From: Hydractinia symbiolongicarpus
Taxonomy: Eukaryota > Cnidaria > Hydrozoa > Anthoathecata > Hydractiniidae
Assembly (NCBI RefSeq): GCF_029227915.1
Contig: NC_079885.1
Span: 6,138,001 to 6,202,000, forward strand
Reading direction: 5' to 3'
DNA: 64,000 nt
The notes beneath the pieces were generated by a model. That model was not told the origin of the DNA. It did not search any database and was given only the letters and a program-made list of their open reading frames with translations. Made by a program: the position numbers and the translations under genes. Shown piece after piece: positions 35,748 to 46,342 of this stretch. Within the stretch, counting starts at the first letter, position 1; every line of letters begins with the position of its first letter.

Positions 35748-36831
35748 GTTGATAGGTTTGACTGTTTACGAGTTTATTATCAAATTAATATCCTACACAG
35801 GCCATAAAGGACTTTTTAGAAAAAAGAAAGTAGGAACACTGCACCACTGGAGTTTGATTTGCAAGTGAGTAAAATAAAGAAAACACCACATTAACGTGCT
35901 GTTCGTTTAACCTCGTTTGCAAAATATTGATAAAAATTTATTACAGACTACAATATTTTATGTAATAAATTTGTACTAGCAGTTTTTAAGTATTATTTGT
36001 GCTGTCAATATGCTAATTCTCCATTGTTTTTTGCATTAAATTATTTTTTATTTAGTTGAATTACTTTTTAAAAATTATGTAACTGAATAAATTTGGGTCT
36101 ATCAAAGTCTGTGTTTTATACGAGCAATACCCGATGTCAAAATTTTTAAAATGCCAGTCAGACAAATCGCAATCAATATGCCGGAAATATGCTGAAGGAA
36201 CAGGCTGCGAATATAATCACATATTCAGACATCGCTGCAAAATGGGACAGTTAAAAGTCGTTTTGCAATTCACTAAACAAAGTAGACCAGTAGTTAGCCC
36301 AATTTCTTATGTGATGCGTAATTATTTTTTTTCTATCCACTATCTTGTAGCTAGAATGAGAACTTCACATTAGTGTCATTCTTTCCACCATTTTACTTTT
36401 GTATTTTAATGATGGATGCTTTATAAATTCCATGCACTTCACTTCTCTAAAACAATTTTACCTACCTAGCTAGTTCCTCCATGGTATTGGTGGAGCTACT
36501 TTGCGAGAATGCTATTAAACCACAAACGCCTAAATAGGTAGCTAGAGCTAAGGTTGAGAGTTTTGCTAAATTCTCTGAACTTTTGTACACTTTTCCAAAC
36601 TCAATTCCATTGTTGACCTGGTCAAATCAAAAAGACGATCCTTAAAATTAATAAAAAGGATTTCATTGACTAGCTTCCTGGCTATATATTTATTGAGAAC
36701 ATTGTATATATCACATATGCCTGCTATTATGTTTTTTTTGTCTCAGTTATGTGCAGGACTTATATTTTTTCTTTGTTACATTTTATTTGGTTGCTAAGAA
36801 GATTGGCAATGTTGTTATTTTTTTTTTCGTA
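35748..36831. other. 5' flank of the DNAJA2-like gene, no supported gene
   Basis: This should include the DNAJA2-like promoter. At 36134-36250 a small frame contains CRKYAEGTGCEYNHIFRHRC, reminiscent of a retroelement zinc-knuckle or CCCH cluster, but it is too short to call. Confidence 0.4.
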
Positions 36832-37170
36832 GCGCCGTAGATTAGTGGTTAAAGCTCTTGTACTCTGTGCGGGAGACTGTGTGCGGGGTTCGATTCCTCG
36901 TGACGGCGATTTAACATGGGTGAGGGAATGTTATCATAGCCCCGGGTTAACCAAAGCCATGGGAGGGAGATTTGGAAGATGGCACACTGTGTGGGCCATT
37001 GGATGTTGCTGGGAGTTGTCCAGTAGAGCGCGGGCCCTAATTGGTAGCTCAAAATGAGCATTAAATACTCTAGGACTCTCCAACTAAGCCATGGTCCCTC
37101 CTGGAAATAATAGACAGGGTATATCCCTCGATATTTGTGAGGCTAGCCATGCAAAATATGCACATCTCAT
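36832..37170 (+). mobile_element. tRNA-headed SINE, copy A
   Basis: The head (36832-36908) looks like a tRNA gene: GCGCCGTAGATTAGTGG supplies an A-box-like segment, and GGTTCGATTCC at 36887-36897 is a canonical RNA polymerase III B box. The head ends GACGGCG, pairing with the 5' GCCGT. A body of about 260 bp shared with copies B and C follows, ending around CAAAATATGCACATCT. No poly-A tail is evident. Open frames inside it are spurious. Confidence 0.92.
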
Positions 37171-37379
37171 TTTTGTTTAGGACGTAAATTAATTCCTCTA
37201 AATGTCAAACTAGATTTTGACTCCTCCAGATCGTCTTTATTCTTGGACAGTGCTATATACTGTCAAAAAATTACCCTCCTACATAATCACATGGCATCTC
37301 ATTGATCAATAATCATCCTTCAAAGGTATAGGTAAAAGTAAAAGGTATCAAAGTCAGAGGTATACTCCAAAGGTAATAT

Positions 37380-37711
37380 GCCACCGTAGTTTAGTGGTTA
37401 TTACTCTCGCCCTTTGTGCAGAAGACCGGTATTTGATTCCCCTTGGCAGTAATTTAAAATGGGCGAGTGAACGTTACCATAGCCCTGGGTTAACCCAACC
37501 CATTTAAGAAAAATTTGGAGCACACGGTGGCAGTTGGATTTTCCAGGGAGTTGTCTGGTAGAGAATGGACCCTAATTGGGTCCACGTAGCTCAAAATGAG
37601 CATTAAATATCCTATGACTTCCCATGTAAGCCATGGCCCCTCCTGGAAATAATAGACAGGGTATATCCCTAAATATTTGTGAGGCTGGTTATGTAAAATA
37701 TGCACATCTAT
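37380..37711 (+). mobile_element. tRNA-headed SINE, copy B
   Basis: It has the same order of blocks as copy A, with about 20-25% divergence by eye, and starts GCCACCGTAGTTTAGTGG. The B box is mutated (GTATTTGATTCC). It ends at ATGCACATCTAT and runs directly into LINE-derived coding sequence at 37712, so it was either inserted into that LINE or joined to it at its 3' end. Confidence 0.88.
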
Positions 37712-38130
37712 CTATTTGGGAAAATTGTTCTCCAAAAATGCTAGAAATACTTAATGAAGTTCATGCTCAAGCTGCTCGTGTTATCTATCGGCTGCCAAAT
37801 AATCTTCTGACTAGTGATTGTCCTTGTTAAGCAGGATGGCACTCCATTTCATACCTGTACAAATGTCGGTTATTGTGTTTGATGTACAGTATCTATATTA
37901 CAATAACAATGTAAGCATTCGCTCAAGATTACATGTAAAGAAAGTACAATGTGAAACATCGAGACAGAAGCATCAGTTTGAAATATCTCCTGTAAAAACC
38001 ATTTTGGATAAACATAAATTTAGTTTGCAATGATTTGGAATGCAATGCCTAATGAACTAAAAGACATTGACAGGTATCCTGAATTTAAATTAAATTTTGC
38101 ATTGCACAGTAATAAAATAAACACCTATTT
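37712..38130 (+). pseudogene. LINE (CR1/L2-like) reverse-transcriptase C-terminus, decayed
   Basis: Successive frames read SIWENCSPKMLEILNEVHAQ, AARVIYRLPNNLL, then AGWHSISYLYK, then MIWNAMPNELKDIDRYPEFK. This is the conserved C-terminal block after the RT of CR1/L2-type elements (GN.S, QARAARII, WN.LP..LK). Several stops and frameshifts break it. It is a different family from the LINE at 1-1480. Confidence 0.75.
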
Positions 38131-39457
38131 TTTTATTATAATACTTAAAATATTGAGGAAAGTTTTCTCTTTATTTGAATGTTTATACTTTGTTTATTTG
38201 ATTGTTTATATTTTGCCTTCATATAGCTATATTTTTATATTCATATATTTCATCATATTTATTATTATTTTTCTAGCATGCAACGATCCTGAACTAGTCC
38301 TCTCGTTTTGCAATTTCTGGATAGTCTCTTACACTAGGCTTTACAAGCTTCTATACTCCATGAGTCATTTTTATTGTTTAAGGCTTTTTGGTTAATTTTT
38401 AATATTTTGTTGTAGGTCCACATCAGCTTTTAGCTAAGTTTGTATTTTAACCTGCTTTACGAAATAAATTAGTAGTGGTAATAGTATCTATACAATGAAC
38501 GCAAATTATCGTCTTTTGTGGGTTTTAGATGCAAAAAATAAGTGGTTTCAAGAAACAATATTATGCAAAGAGGTTCTATATAATGTATGTTGCACAATAG
38601 TATTAAATATTTATGTAGTAGGTGTACATTATGCAAGCTCTTGCAACTTCTAGCCATGCTATTTTTTTTCTTTGCTTAAATAAGTATGTTAATAATTCTG
38701 CAACAGCTTTATTCATTGAAATCTTGTTCTGGTATGATTTTTGTTACTTTTCTTGTGCTAGGAACAACTATACCATAACATGTAAGAAATTTAGACTGAT
38801 TTTGATGCTAAGTTTAGGCTTCAAACTATTCTTTTATTTTTTAAATTATGAAGCCTTGCTTTTCTGATTGTTTTTCATGTTTGTGTGTTAATTTATTTCA
38901 ATTAGAGTGTTTTCACATTCTATTATTCAGAATTCTAAAAATAATTTTTTTTGCTATGTTTTTTATTCTTTATTTTTGTTTTTCTCACCTGCTTTTTTCT
39001 GTAATTAAACTCTGAATTAGGGATATAATAGTTTGTATTCAACTTAGCTTTATTACTGATACATATATTATTATTATTAATAATTATCATATATTATTTT
39101 TATGTGCATGTGGAACAAGTTTCTTTTAATTGAATGTTTGTGAAGATGTATCTTTTACCATTAATATTTTAGTAGATCTTGTGAAATAATAATGGTGTTT
39201 TATAGGTGTTTCAATACAAAAAACCTTAGGGATTCTAATCCATAAGGCTTTTTGATTCAGACATTTGCTTATGGGTGCCACAAAACGACTTTTGAATTAG
39301 AGGATGGGTAACTCAGTGTGAAAAATATATTTTCAATTTTTTAAGTCAAGTATTGAACAGTATATTATTGTATTTCTATTTCACATTCTAGAAAACATAT
39401 AGGGAGCTATATATATATTATTTTTCCCCATAGTTAAAGCTATTTAAATTGCCAACG

Positions 39458-41900
39458 ATGGAAGCTGAAGTTGTTGATAACAGTAAATACAATTGTCTTG
39501 GAAATTTTGAAATTCAGAAGAGGATTGGTAAAGGTCAATTTTCAGAGGTATTTAGGGCTCGTTGTTTAATTGACAATAGCATAGTGGCATTAAAGAAGGT
39601 TCAAATATTTGAAATGATGGACATAAAAGCACGAAACGATTGCATCAAAGAAATTGAATTGTTAAAATCACTCAACCATCCAAATGTGATCATGTATCTA
39701 GCATCATTCGTTGAAAACAATGAACTAAACATTGTTTTAGAATTAGCTGATGCTGGTGATCTTTCCAAAATGATAAAACATTTTAAAAAGCAAAAGCGTT
39801 TGATTCCAGAGAAAACGATTTGGAAGTATTTTGTTCAAATCACTGCAGCTTTACAGCATATGCATTCAAGACGAATCATGCATCGTGATATAAAGCCTGC
39901 AAATGTATTCATTACGGCTACAGGAGTGGTAAAGTTGGGTGATTTAGGATTAGGAAGATATTTTAGCTCTCAAACAATAGCAGCACATTCACTTGTTGGT
40001 AGGTCTTATTAAGATTCAGTTTTCTGTAAAGTTCAGACAAATCCAGGTATGATATGCACCAATGTTGGTAATTTTCACTTGTTTTGCTTAGACTAAGGAC
40101 TTGTTATAATTCTTATCACTTTTGAAAATTTTAAAGTGTAAAATTTGCCAAATTCTTACCTGAAAGCTGAAATAAAGCATGTAGAAAGCAAAGTTATAAT
40201 TTCCTTAATTGTTATATTTTCCTTTTTTGAAAACAAATCCATGTGCTTTGTGAGAAAAAAATTGCAAATTTGTTTAGGAAGCGTTCCCATATTACGTAAT
40301 CAAATTTTTTCCTTTTTTCTACTCCCCCCTCCCATGTAATCAGTCGTAATCATTTGGTTGACCCCCCTCCCAAAATTACTTCATTATCTACTTACCCCCC
40401 CCCCCCCCCAAAAAAAAAAAAAAAAAAAAAAAAAAAGCAAAAAAGAAATCCGTAAAGATTTCTACCAGACACTAAAAAAGTTTTAAATATTTACAGTTTT
40501 ATATTTTACTTTTATATTTTATACATGCAAGATATAGAATATAGCGAATACAAACGCTTTAGATAGTTGATATTTTTTACACTCATGATAAAATATGGTG
40601 TTAATTTTTTTTGATTTGCTTTTGTCATCAAACCACTTGACAACTCCACCCTCCCCCATAATCAAGCGTAAGCAATTTCGATAAACGCCCCCCCCCCCCC
40701 TACTTGATTATGTAATATGTGAACGCTCCCTTAACTTCTTGGTGCAAAATATTAAAATACCCATATTTGTCTGAATTTTACAGAAAATTAATTACAAGTA
40801 TGGAATTCTGTTTTTGGACACAATACCTATTATATATACGTTCTTTTTTATCATCATTTTCATGGATAGAATGGACTGTTTAGGGTGTATTAATGACCTT
40901 CCTCCAATGTAAGACTGTACTTGGCTATAATAATACTAATCGTGACTTCAGACTTTGCATTCACCCCAACCTTTTTTTCTAACTTCCAGGGTGTAATCCA
41001 GGTGTACTCAGTAGCTGTTCCATATGAAAGACATGACATAAAAGCTCAATTTTCCTTGCAGGAGAGCATATACCAAATTTAGAATGGGACACAAACAGCT
41101 ATATGGGTCAGAATTTTTGGATTGCACCCTGACCTTACAAACTTTTCAACTAATTCTTTCGTCAACTCTACTATAAGAACCAAATTATCTGCATACAACA
41201 ATTCTCATGGACATTCTATTTGTGTACAATGCTTCCATGACTAAAACAGCAACAATGGCTTAGTACAGAGCCTCCTAATTCTGACACAACTTCTAGCATT
41301 GCTGTACATAAGCTTAACCATCTTAACTAGTCACTCATTAACACCTAATTTTTTCCTAGCCCACCAAAAAACTTTACATGACATATCAAAAGCTTTCTCT
41401 AAATCTACAAAGGGAAAATAAAGATTCTCTATCTTCCGAAATACTTGTCCTGTAGCTGCTTGTGTAAAACTATTGGATCTGTAGCACTACACCCTGGAAC
41501 AAAACTAAATTGCATTTTGTTCAATTATTTTTCTAAGGAACAATATATTCGTTCCTAATGTGTCTACAAAATTTTACTTCCAGGTACGCCATACTACATG
41601 TCTCCTGAACGAATCCACGAGAATGGTTACAACTTCAAATCAGATATATGGTCGCTTGGTTGTTTGCTGTTTGAGATGGCAGCCCTGCAGTCTCCATTCT
41701 ATGGCGACAAAATGAATTTATACTCGTTGTGCAAAAAGATAGAGCAGTGTGACTATCCACCACTTCCTTCGGAATACTACTCTGATGATTTACGGAACTT
41801 AGTTGATGTATGCATTAACCCTGAACCAGAGCAGCGGCCAGCTATTGATTATGTTCACGAAACTTCACAAAAAATGTACTCCATTAAAGTGAGCAAATAA
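39458..41900 (+). CDS. NEK6/NEK7-like mitotic kinase, array copy 1
   Basis: NEK6/7 kinases act downstream of NEK9 in spindle and centrosome control, and vertebrate NEK7 also licenses the NLRP3 inflammasome. Exons 39458-39998 and 41584-41900 give 285 residues, essentially one kinase domain plus a short N-terminus, as in the family. Visible residues: Gly loop GKGQFSEV (24-31), catalytic Lys46, HRD 142-144, and DLG 162-164 (the NEK6/7 variant of DFG). The activation-loop Ser178 is equivalent to human NEK7 Ser195. Tyr80 is equivalent to the autoinhibitory Tyr97. The start is the ATG in AACGATGGAAG. The 1.6-kb intron holds a Harbinger-like MITE, a LINE relic and a nested MITE. Confidence 0.94.
40277..40730. 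mobile_element. Harbinger-like MITE with TTA target duplication
   Basis: The left end GGAAGCGTTCCCATATTACG and the right end, read on the minus strand, GGGAGCGTTCACATATTACA form terminal inverted repeats over about 30 bp. TTA flanks both sides (40274-40276, 40731-40733), the 3-bp duplication typical of PIF/Harbinger elements. The 454-bp interior is C-rich and contains a C(14)A(30)-like tract at 40397-40436 and a second poly-C. No transposase is encoded. It is inserted in the intron of kinase copy 1. Confidence 0.72.
40868..41520 (-). pseudogene. LINE relic, antisense, same family as 1-1480
   Basis: Read on the minus strand from 41520: [54 protein letters not shown] and [11 protein letters not shown]. 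These match in order the RT of the element at 1-1480. Multiple stops, the YADD to YADN change and an internal deletion (RT joined directly to the GRSLIHP-equivalent 3' end) show it is dead. It lies in the intron of kinase copy 1. Confidence 0.88.
40987..41131. mobile_element. 145-bp MITE nested in the LINE relic
   Basis: CAGGGTGTAATCCA (40987-41000) and TGGATTGCACCCTG (41118-41131) are 14-bp inverted ends with one mismatch. The segment interrupts LINE sequence that is contiguous in the copy at 1-1480 (between the equivalents of about 555 and 585). CAGGG termini fit hAT-type elements, but a clear 8-bp target duplication was not found. Confidence 0.75.
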
Positions 41901-42495
41901 ACAGAGGATTAGTTTAATAAAAGGTGATACTGATCACTAACATTGCTACTGAATGAGTGGTTGACTCGCTTGCCTGTATTATCAAATCTACTTTCAATTG
42001 CGCGAGGCAACGTTGAAGTTATTTCGTAACTTAAAGATTGTTTTTGTACTTGGTCACCGACACCAAGGATGATAGTTTTGAGCAGTGGTTTTTAATTTTT
42101 AAATATTTAATGAGAGCTATGTCGAGTGGTGAAGTATAATGGAGAAGTAGAGTTTTGAGTTCGTGGGTGCGAAGAACTACATATTTGAGTGTGTATATAA
42201 AAGTATCCCGGTGTTTTTACCACTCTCTTGGGATATGTGATTTTAATGGAAGCCGGTCTTCTTTCACTTTAATCTCGTTCGCATTTAAGTTATAGCCTGC
42301 TTCACATTTCATATTTGTACTTCTACATACATCATGCGTACGCAATTAGTTTTTGTTACGGTTAAAAATAGTTATTTTTTTTGGAATGTACCGTATAACC
42401 TCCTTTTTATTGTTTGAAATGAAATACAGGAATATTCATGCAAAATGGTCTTGCCATAAGTAGACGTAGTGTAAGGTAACACGTATATTAACTAT

Positions 42496-42691
42496 CGAAT
42501 TAATATTCGAACAGACATTCGAGTTATTATTCGAACTGACATTTGAGTTAATATTCGAACTGACATTCGAGTTGATATTTGAATTGACATTCAAGTTAAT
42601 ATTCGTACTGCCATTCGAGTTAATATTCGAACTGCTATTCGAGTTGATATTCGAATTGACATTCAAATTAATATTCGAACTTGCATTCGAA
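42496..42691. repeat. 24-bp minisatellite (about 8 units)
   Basis: The unit is ATTCGAGTTAATATTCGAAC plus TGAC, with scattered substitutions; each unit contains the palindrome-like pair ATTCGAGTT/AATATTCGAA. The open frames on both strands (NINSNVSS on minus, FELIFEL on plus) come from the stop-free 24-bp period. Confidence 0.9.
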
Positions 42692-44039
42692 GACTCAACC
42701 TACGCCGTAAATTTACTCACTTTCTTTTTACCTTATCAGAAGAAAATGAAATTTGTCTCAACAGATAATGTTTCAGGATATAAAAATCACGGTCTATGTT
42801 TTGGTATGTTTACTGTCTTTTCAAAAGTCGACAAAAGTGACGAATTTTTCTTTAGGTGGTGAATATTTTCTTCGACGAATATCTTTTTCTTTGATAAGGT
42901 AGATAGTTACATAAGATTAATAGTAAAATATTTTTTTAATCTATATATTATTTGTAATTTACTTTTTTTGAATGACGCCATCTTTGCTTAAGAGGGTCCT
43001 TCTTAATGCCTTTTTTTTGAAGAAGGTGAGTCTCTGAACGAATATAGTGGAATATGCGCGTGTGATATATTCTTTTATGATTGAATAAATTCGTTTATCT
43101 TGCGATATATATTTTATCATATTTAACTTCCCGGTAAAGTAAAGCTTGGACAATCAAAATAACATTTTGACTAGTGTTTTAATAAAGTAAAATCGTTCAA
43201 GTTACTCTATTTACCTTGAGAGAGGTTATTTAGCACGTGAAACAAGGTCACTTATCCGCAGAAAATATAAATTTCTATGTTTCCTTACCGAATTTTTAAT
43301 AAATTTTCATGAGAATGATTCTAAAAAAGTATTTTTTTCAAAGTAGCAAGTAAATTCCAAGCAGTACCAAGCACAGTAGAAAAAAAAACTCAAGACGATT
43401 CACGATTTCTGTAAAATCGTGGTAGTTCTACCTGCAGTGTTACTAGTAATTCCCGTAAAAAAAATTGCATAGTGACGAGAATTCTCTTACTAGGTCGCGG
43501 ATACTAAATTTATCTTAGAATACGACGGAAAATAGTGCTTGTGATAAATTTCGCTTTTTTATGGTGCAATCCAGGGCTTTTTACAACCAGTCGCGGAACA
43601 AATTCCATAGCAACGAGTATAGAAACCATTTTCACAAACTCCAAGTAGCTTTCCAATTACTTTTCTTTCCTTTACATTTCAATTCATACATGCAATTTCT
43701 GCACACCACAATTGAATTAAGCTACAAGTGACTACAAAGCAGGCTCACGGTGTGTCCTGAGATGTGGACTCGTCAGCTTTGAGATCTAAGACTAAGGGTG
43801 TTAGGTCTCAGGTGCTTTACAACTAGGAATAGTGCTGCCGTACACTTTTTCTCAACCCACAAGTCAAATATTTTCTAAGAAAATCTTTAAGTGCGCTTTT
43901 TGCTGTTTAAGGAAATCTCAAGCACCTAGTGTTTTAGCTGGATCGATTTTCATATAGAGATATGCCTTTTTTCTGCCGAGAAATTGCCAGTTTCGCCCTG
44001 TTTCAGCTCTACTCTCATCCTAGAAATTCCACATCAGTT

Positions 44040-44570
44040 ACTTGAGATATGATCTAGTGTTTAGAAAATCCGTTTTGCTCAATTCAGGTGCTATCCCCTT
44101 TTCTAGTTGTTTGGCAAGCTGCTCAGCGAACCACTCGTTGTGCTTGTTTGAATTAAAGGATTTAGCAGGTGTTGACAGTGATTTGCAAAGGCTGGGACTT
44201 GTTAGTAAGAGTGTGTGTGTGTGTGTGTGGCGATAACGACATGACAAAAATGCTTTTTGCAAAGATTAGGAGAATATCGTTAATCAACTGATTTTTCAGT
44301 GTTGGACCAATGATTATGAGAATACGTGACGTTGAAGCCTTTTGGAAAGTCGTAGTTGGGAAGACATCTTCGGGTTTTTCCTTCGTAAGGTGTATTCGTA
44401 AAGATGTGGCAGTCATACTAATAGAAAAATTTACCGTGATCTGTCTCTTGTCATCTACACTTTTAATTGGGACAGTCTTTGCACCTTTTGGATTAAAAGT
44501 GTATTTACCAGGGAGGACAAACAACGTGTTGATCGAGATTCAATATCATTTTTTTATTGAAACATCCGAA
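44040..44570 (-). pseudogene. Pogo/Tigger-like transposase relic
   Basis: On the minus strand a first frame reads MILNLDQ (the Asp codon at 44532-44534 is the first DDE residue). A frameshift leads into GKYTFNPKGAKTVPIKSVDD, then KRQITVNFSISMT, a hallmark of pogo-like transposases. A later frame gives NEWFAEQLAKQLEKGIAPEL, the segment after the third catalytic position. A GT microsatellite (44208-44229) and several shifts separate the pieces. The N-terminal DNA-binding part was not found. Confidence 0.72.
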
Positions 44571-46342
44571 GAAACAGAAGGAAGAAGTTGAGGACTATAT
44601 CAGAGAAAATTTTCAAATAAGACAAAAAGAAGTAAAAATTATTAAACTTGACGGATTTGTATAGTTTTTATATCATCTTTCTGCTGTTGAAAAATCAATT
44701 TTTGTGGTCATTATCGATTTAAAGAAACTAGTTGCTAACAGTGGCTAACTATTTTTCCGTTTTATTTTGTTGACTTTTTCATTTAGTAACTTTCTTTACG
44801 ACGACCCCCGCTGTAAAACCTACACAATACCATGAAGGTCGTCTAAACTAAAAAAGCAAGATAATGAAGTTTGAGCAAGCTCGTCGCGATTTTGATCTCT
44901 CACAAAAAACCTTTCGATCGGAAACATTAGTTTCTAATCTTCTAATGAGAGCAACCCATCACAAAAATTAATTCTAAATTATCTTCCCCCCAAAATTACT
45001 TCTCTAAGGTACCAAAACTCTAAAAACCCGTGGAAGTAAAATATTTTTGTCCTTACAGAACAGTGAACACCCTGCATTAGTTTTTTCAGCCGCTGTCTTT
45101 TATAGTCTATTTTGCCGACCAAATATCACTTATTTGTTTGCGGATCTGTAAAATACACGTCGTCATCTTTTTATCTAATAATTTAGAAGCATGCTTCCAA
45201 GTTTCGATATTTCCAGCTTGTCTCATAATAATTTGTAGCAACCTCGTTCCCAGGCCATTTTTTATTTTTAATGAATTTCATAGCGGCGGAATTGTTGTAG
45301 TAACGGCTCAGGGGTTACAAGACTGTAAATCCACTATGATCCTTTTTGCTTGTTCAGTGAGAACACTTACTTCTGAACAAATGAAAAAAATCTTTTTGAA
45401 TTGTCATGCATAATTATACGTTTGCTTTAATCGGGAGAATAAAAACTAGCTTAAAACCAGCATAACAAGGGTAAAAAACTATACGTTGATATTTAATAAA
45501 ATATTTTGCGCAGGTATTCGATGGCTTTTGATGGTACTTTCAAATCTTCATTTCCCACGTTAAAATCCAATAAAATATTAATCTAGCGTGTTAAGATATG
45601 TCTAGGCTTTGCAATGTGCCTCTTTCTAAAAAAGGAAAAACACATAGTTTTAACGGAAAAGTAGACACAAAAGTCATTTTTTAGTATTAGCATAAGATAA
45701 CTTATGGCAGAGAAAACATACAAATTCGCAGTCATATATATCTATATTCGTTACTAACTTCGCGAAAGTAAGACATTTGTCAGTGGTGCTTTCACGAAAT
45801 AAACATCTGCGAAAAATGCGAACTCTAAAAACATTGTAAGAATCCCAAAAGCCATTTTTTACTTAATTTTGGGGAGGGTCCTGGCATATTTGACGCCCCC
45901 CCCCCCCAACATTGAGGAGCCCGCAAAAAGCCTAGCAGGAATTGGGTTAAAGAAAATTAGATGGAAATTGTAGTGACATTTTAACTTATAACACCATTAT
46001 CGATGCTGATCATTGTTCAACGCGAAACGCCTCCTGTTTCATCTGTGGTCATTCGTTGTAAGTAATCCCCAAGGTAAGGGTAACATTTCTGGTTTGGAAC
46101 CAGGCCCTTGAGAATTGAAATGTACTAAATAAAATGAAGAAAAAGATGGTCCACAACATGAATGTCAATTTAAATAATTTAAGCCATGATTAATATTTAT
46201 CCTTTCCTTCATGTTTCATAAATATTGCATTTTTATCTCTCTAAACTGGATAGTGTATCTACATTTGAGTTTAAGATATCTGTTTTTGTTCAAACCTTTT
46301 ATACTTAAAAGAAAGAAAAGAAAGAGAATATATACCGAGGCA

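Larger units (their letters stand above)
41901..46342. other. Intergenic between kinase copies 1 and 2
   Basis: It holds a 24-bp minisatellite (42496-42691), a decayed pogo-like transposase (about 44040-44570, minus), a GT microsatellite inside it, and a poly-C run near 45897-45910. Nothing else coding is supported. The promoter of kinase copy 2 should lie at its right end. Confidence 0.55.

Noticed and set aside
36134-36373. Zinc-knuckle-like frame (CRKYAEGTGC..)
   Set aside because: Only one short Cys/His cluster without flanking retroelement sequence; not enough to call.
36837-36908. Functional tRNA gene
   Set aside because: The head is followed by the SINE body shared with two other copies, and its acceptor stem is imperfect.
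36845-37057. 70-residue frames on both strands
   Set aside because: They lie wholly inside the tRNA-headed SINE and match the other SINE copies at DNA level.
46211-46342. N-terminal membrane extension of kinase copy 2
   Set aside because: The upstream open frame is hydrophobic and unrelated to the other copies, whose starts align with the later ATG; treated as 5' UTR.
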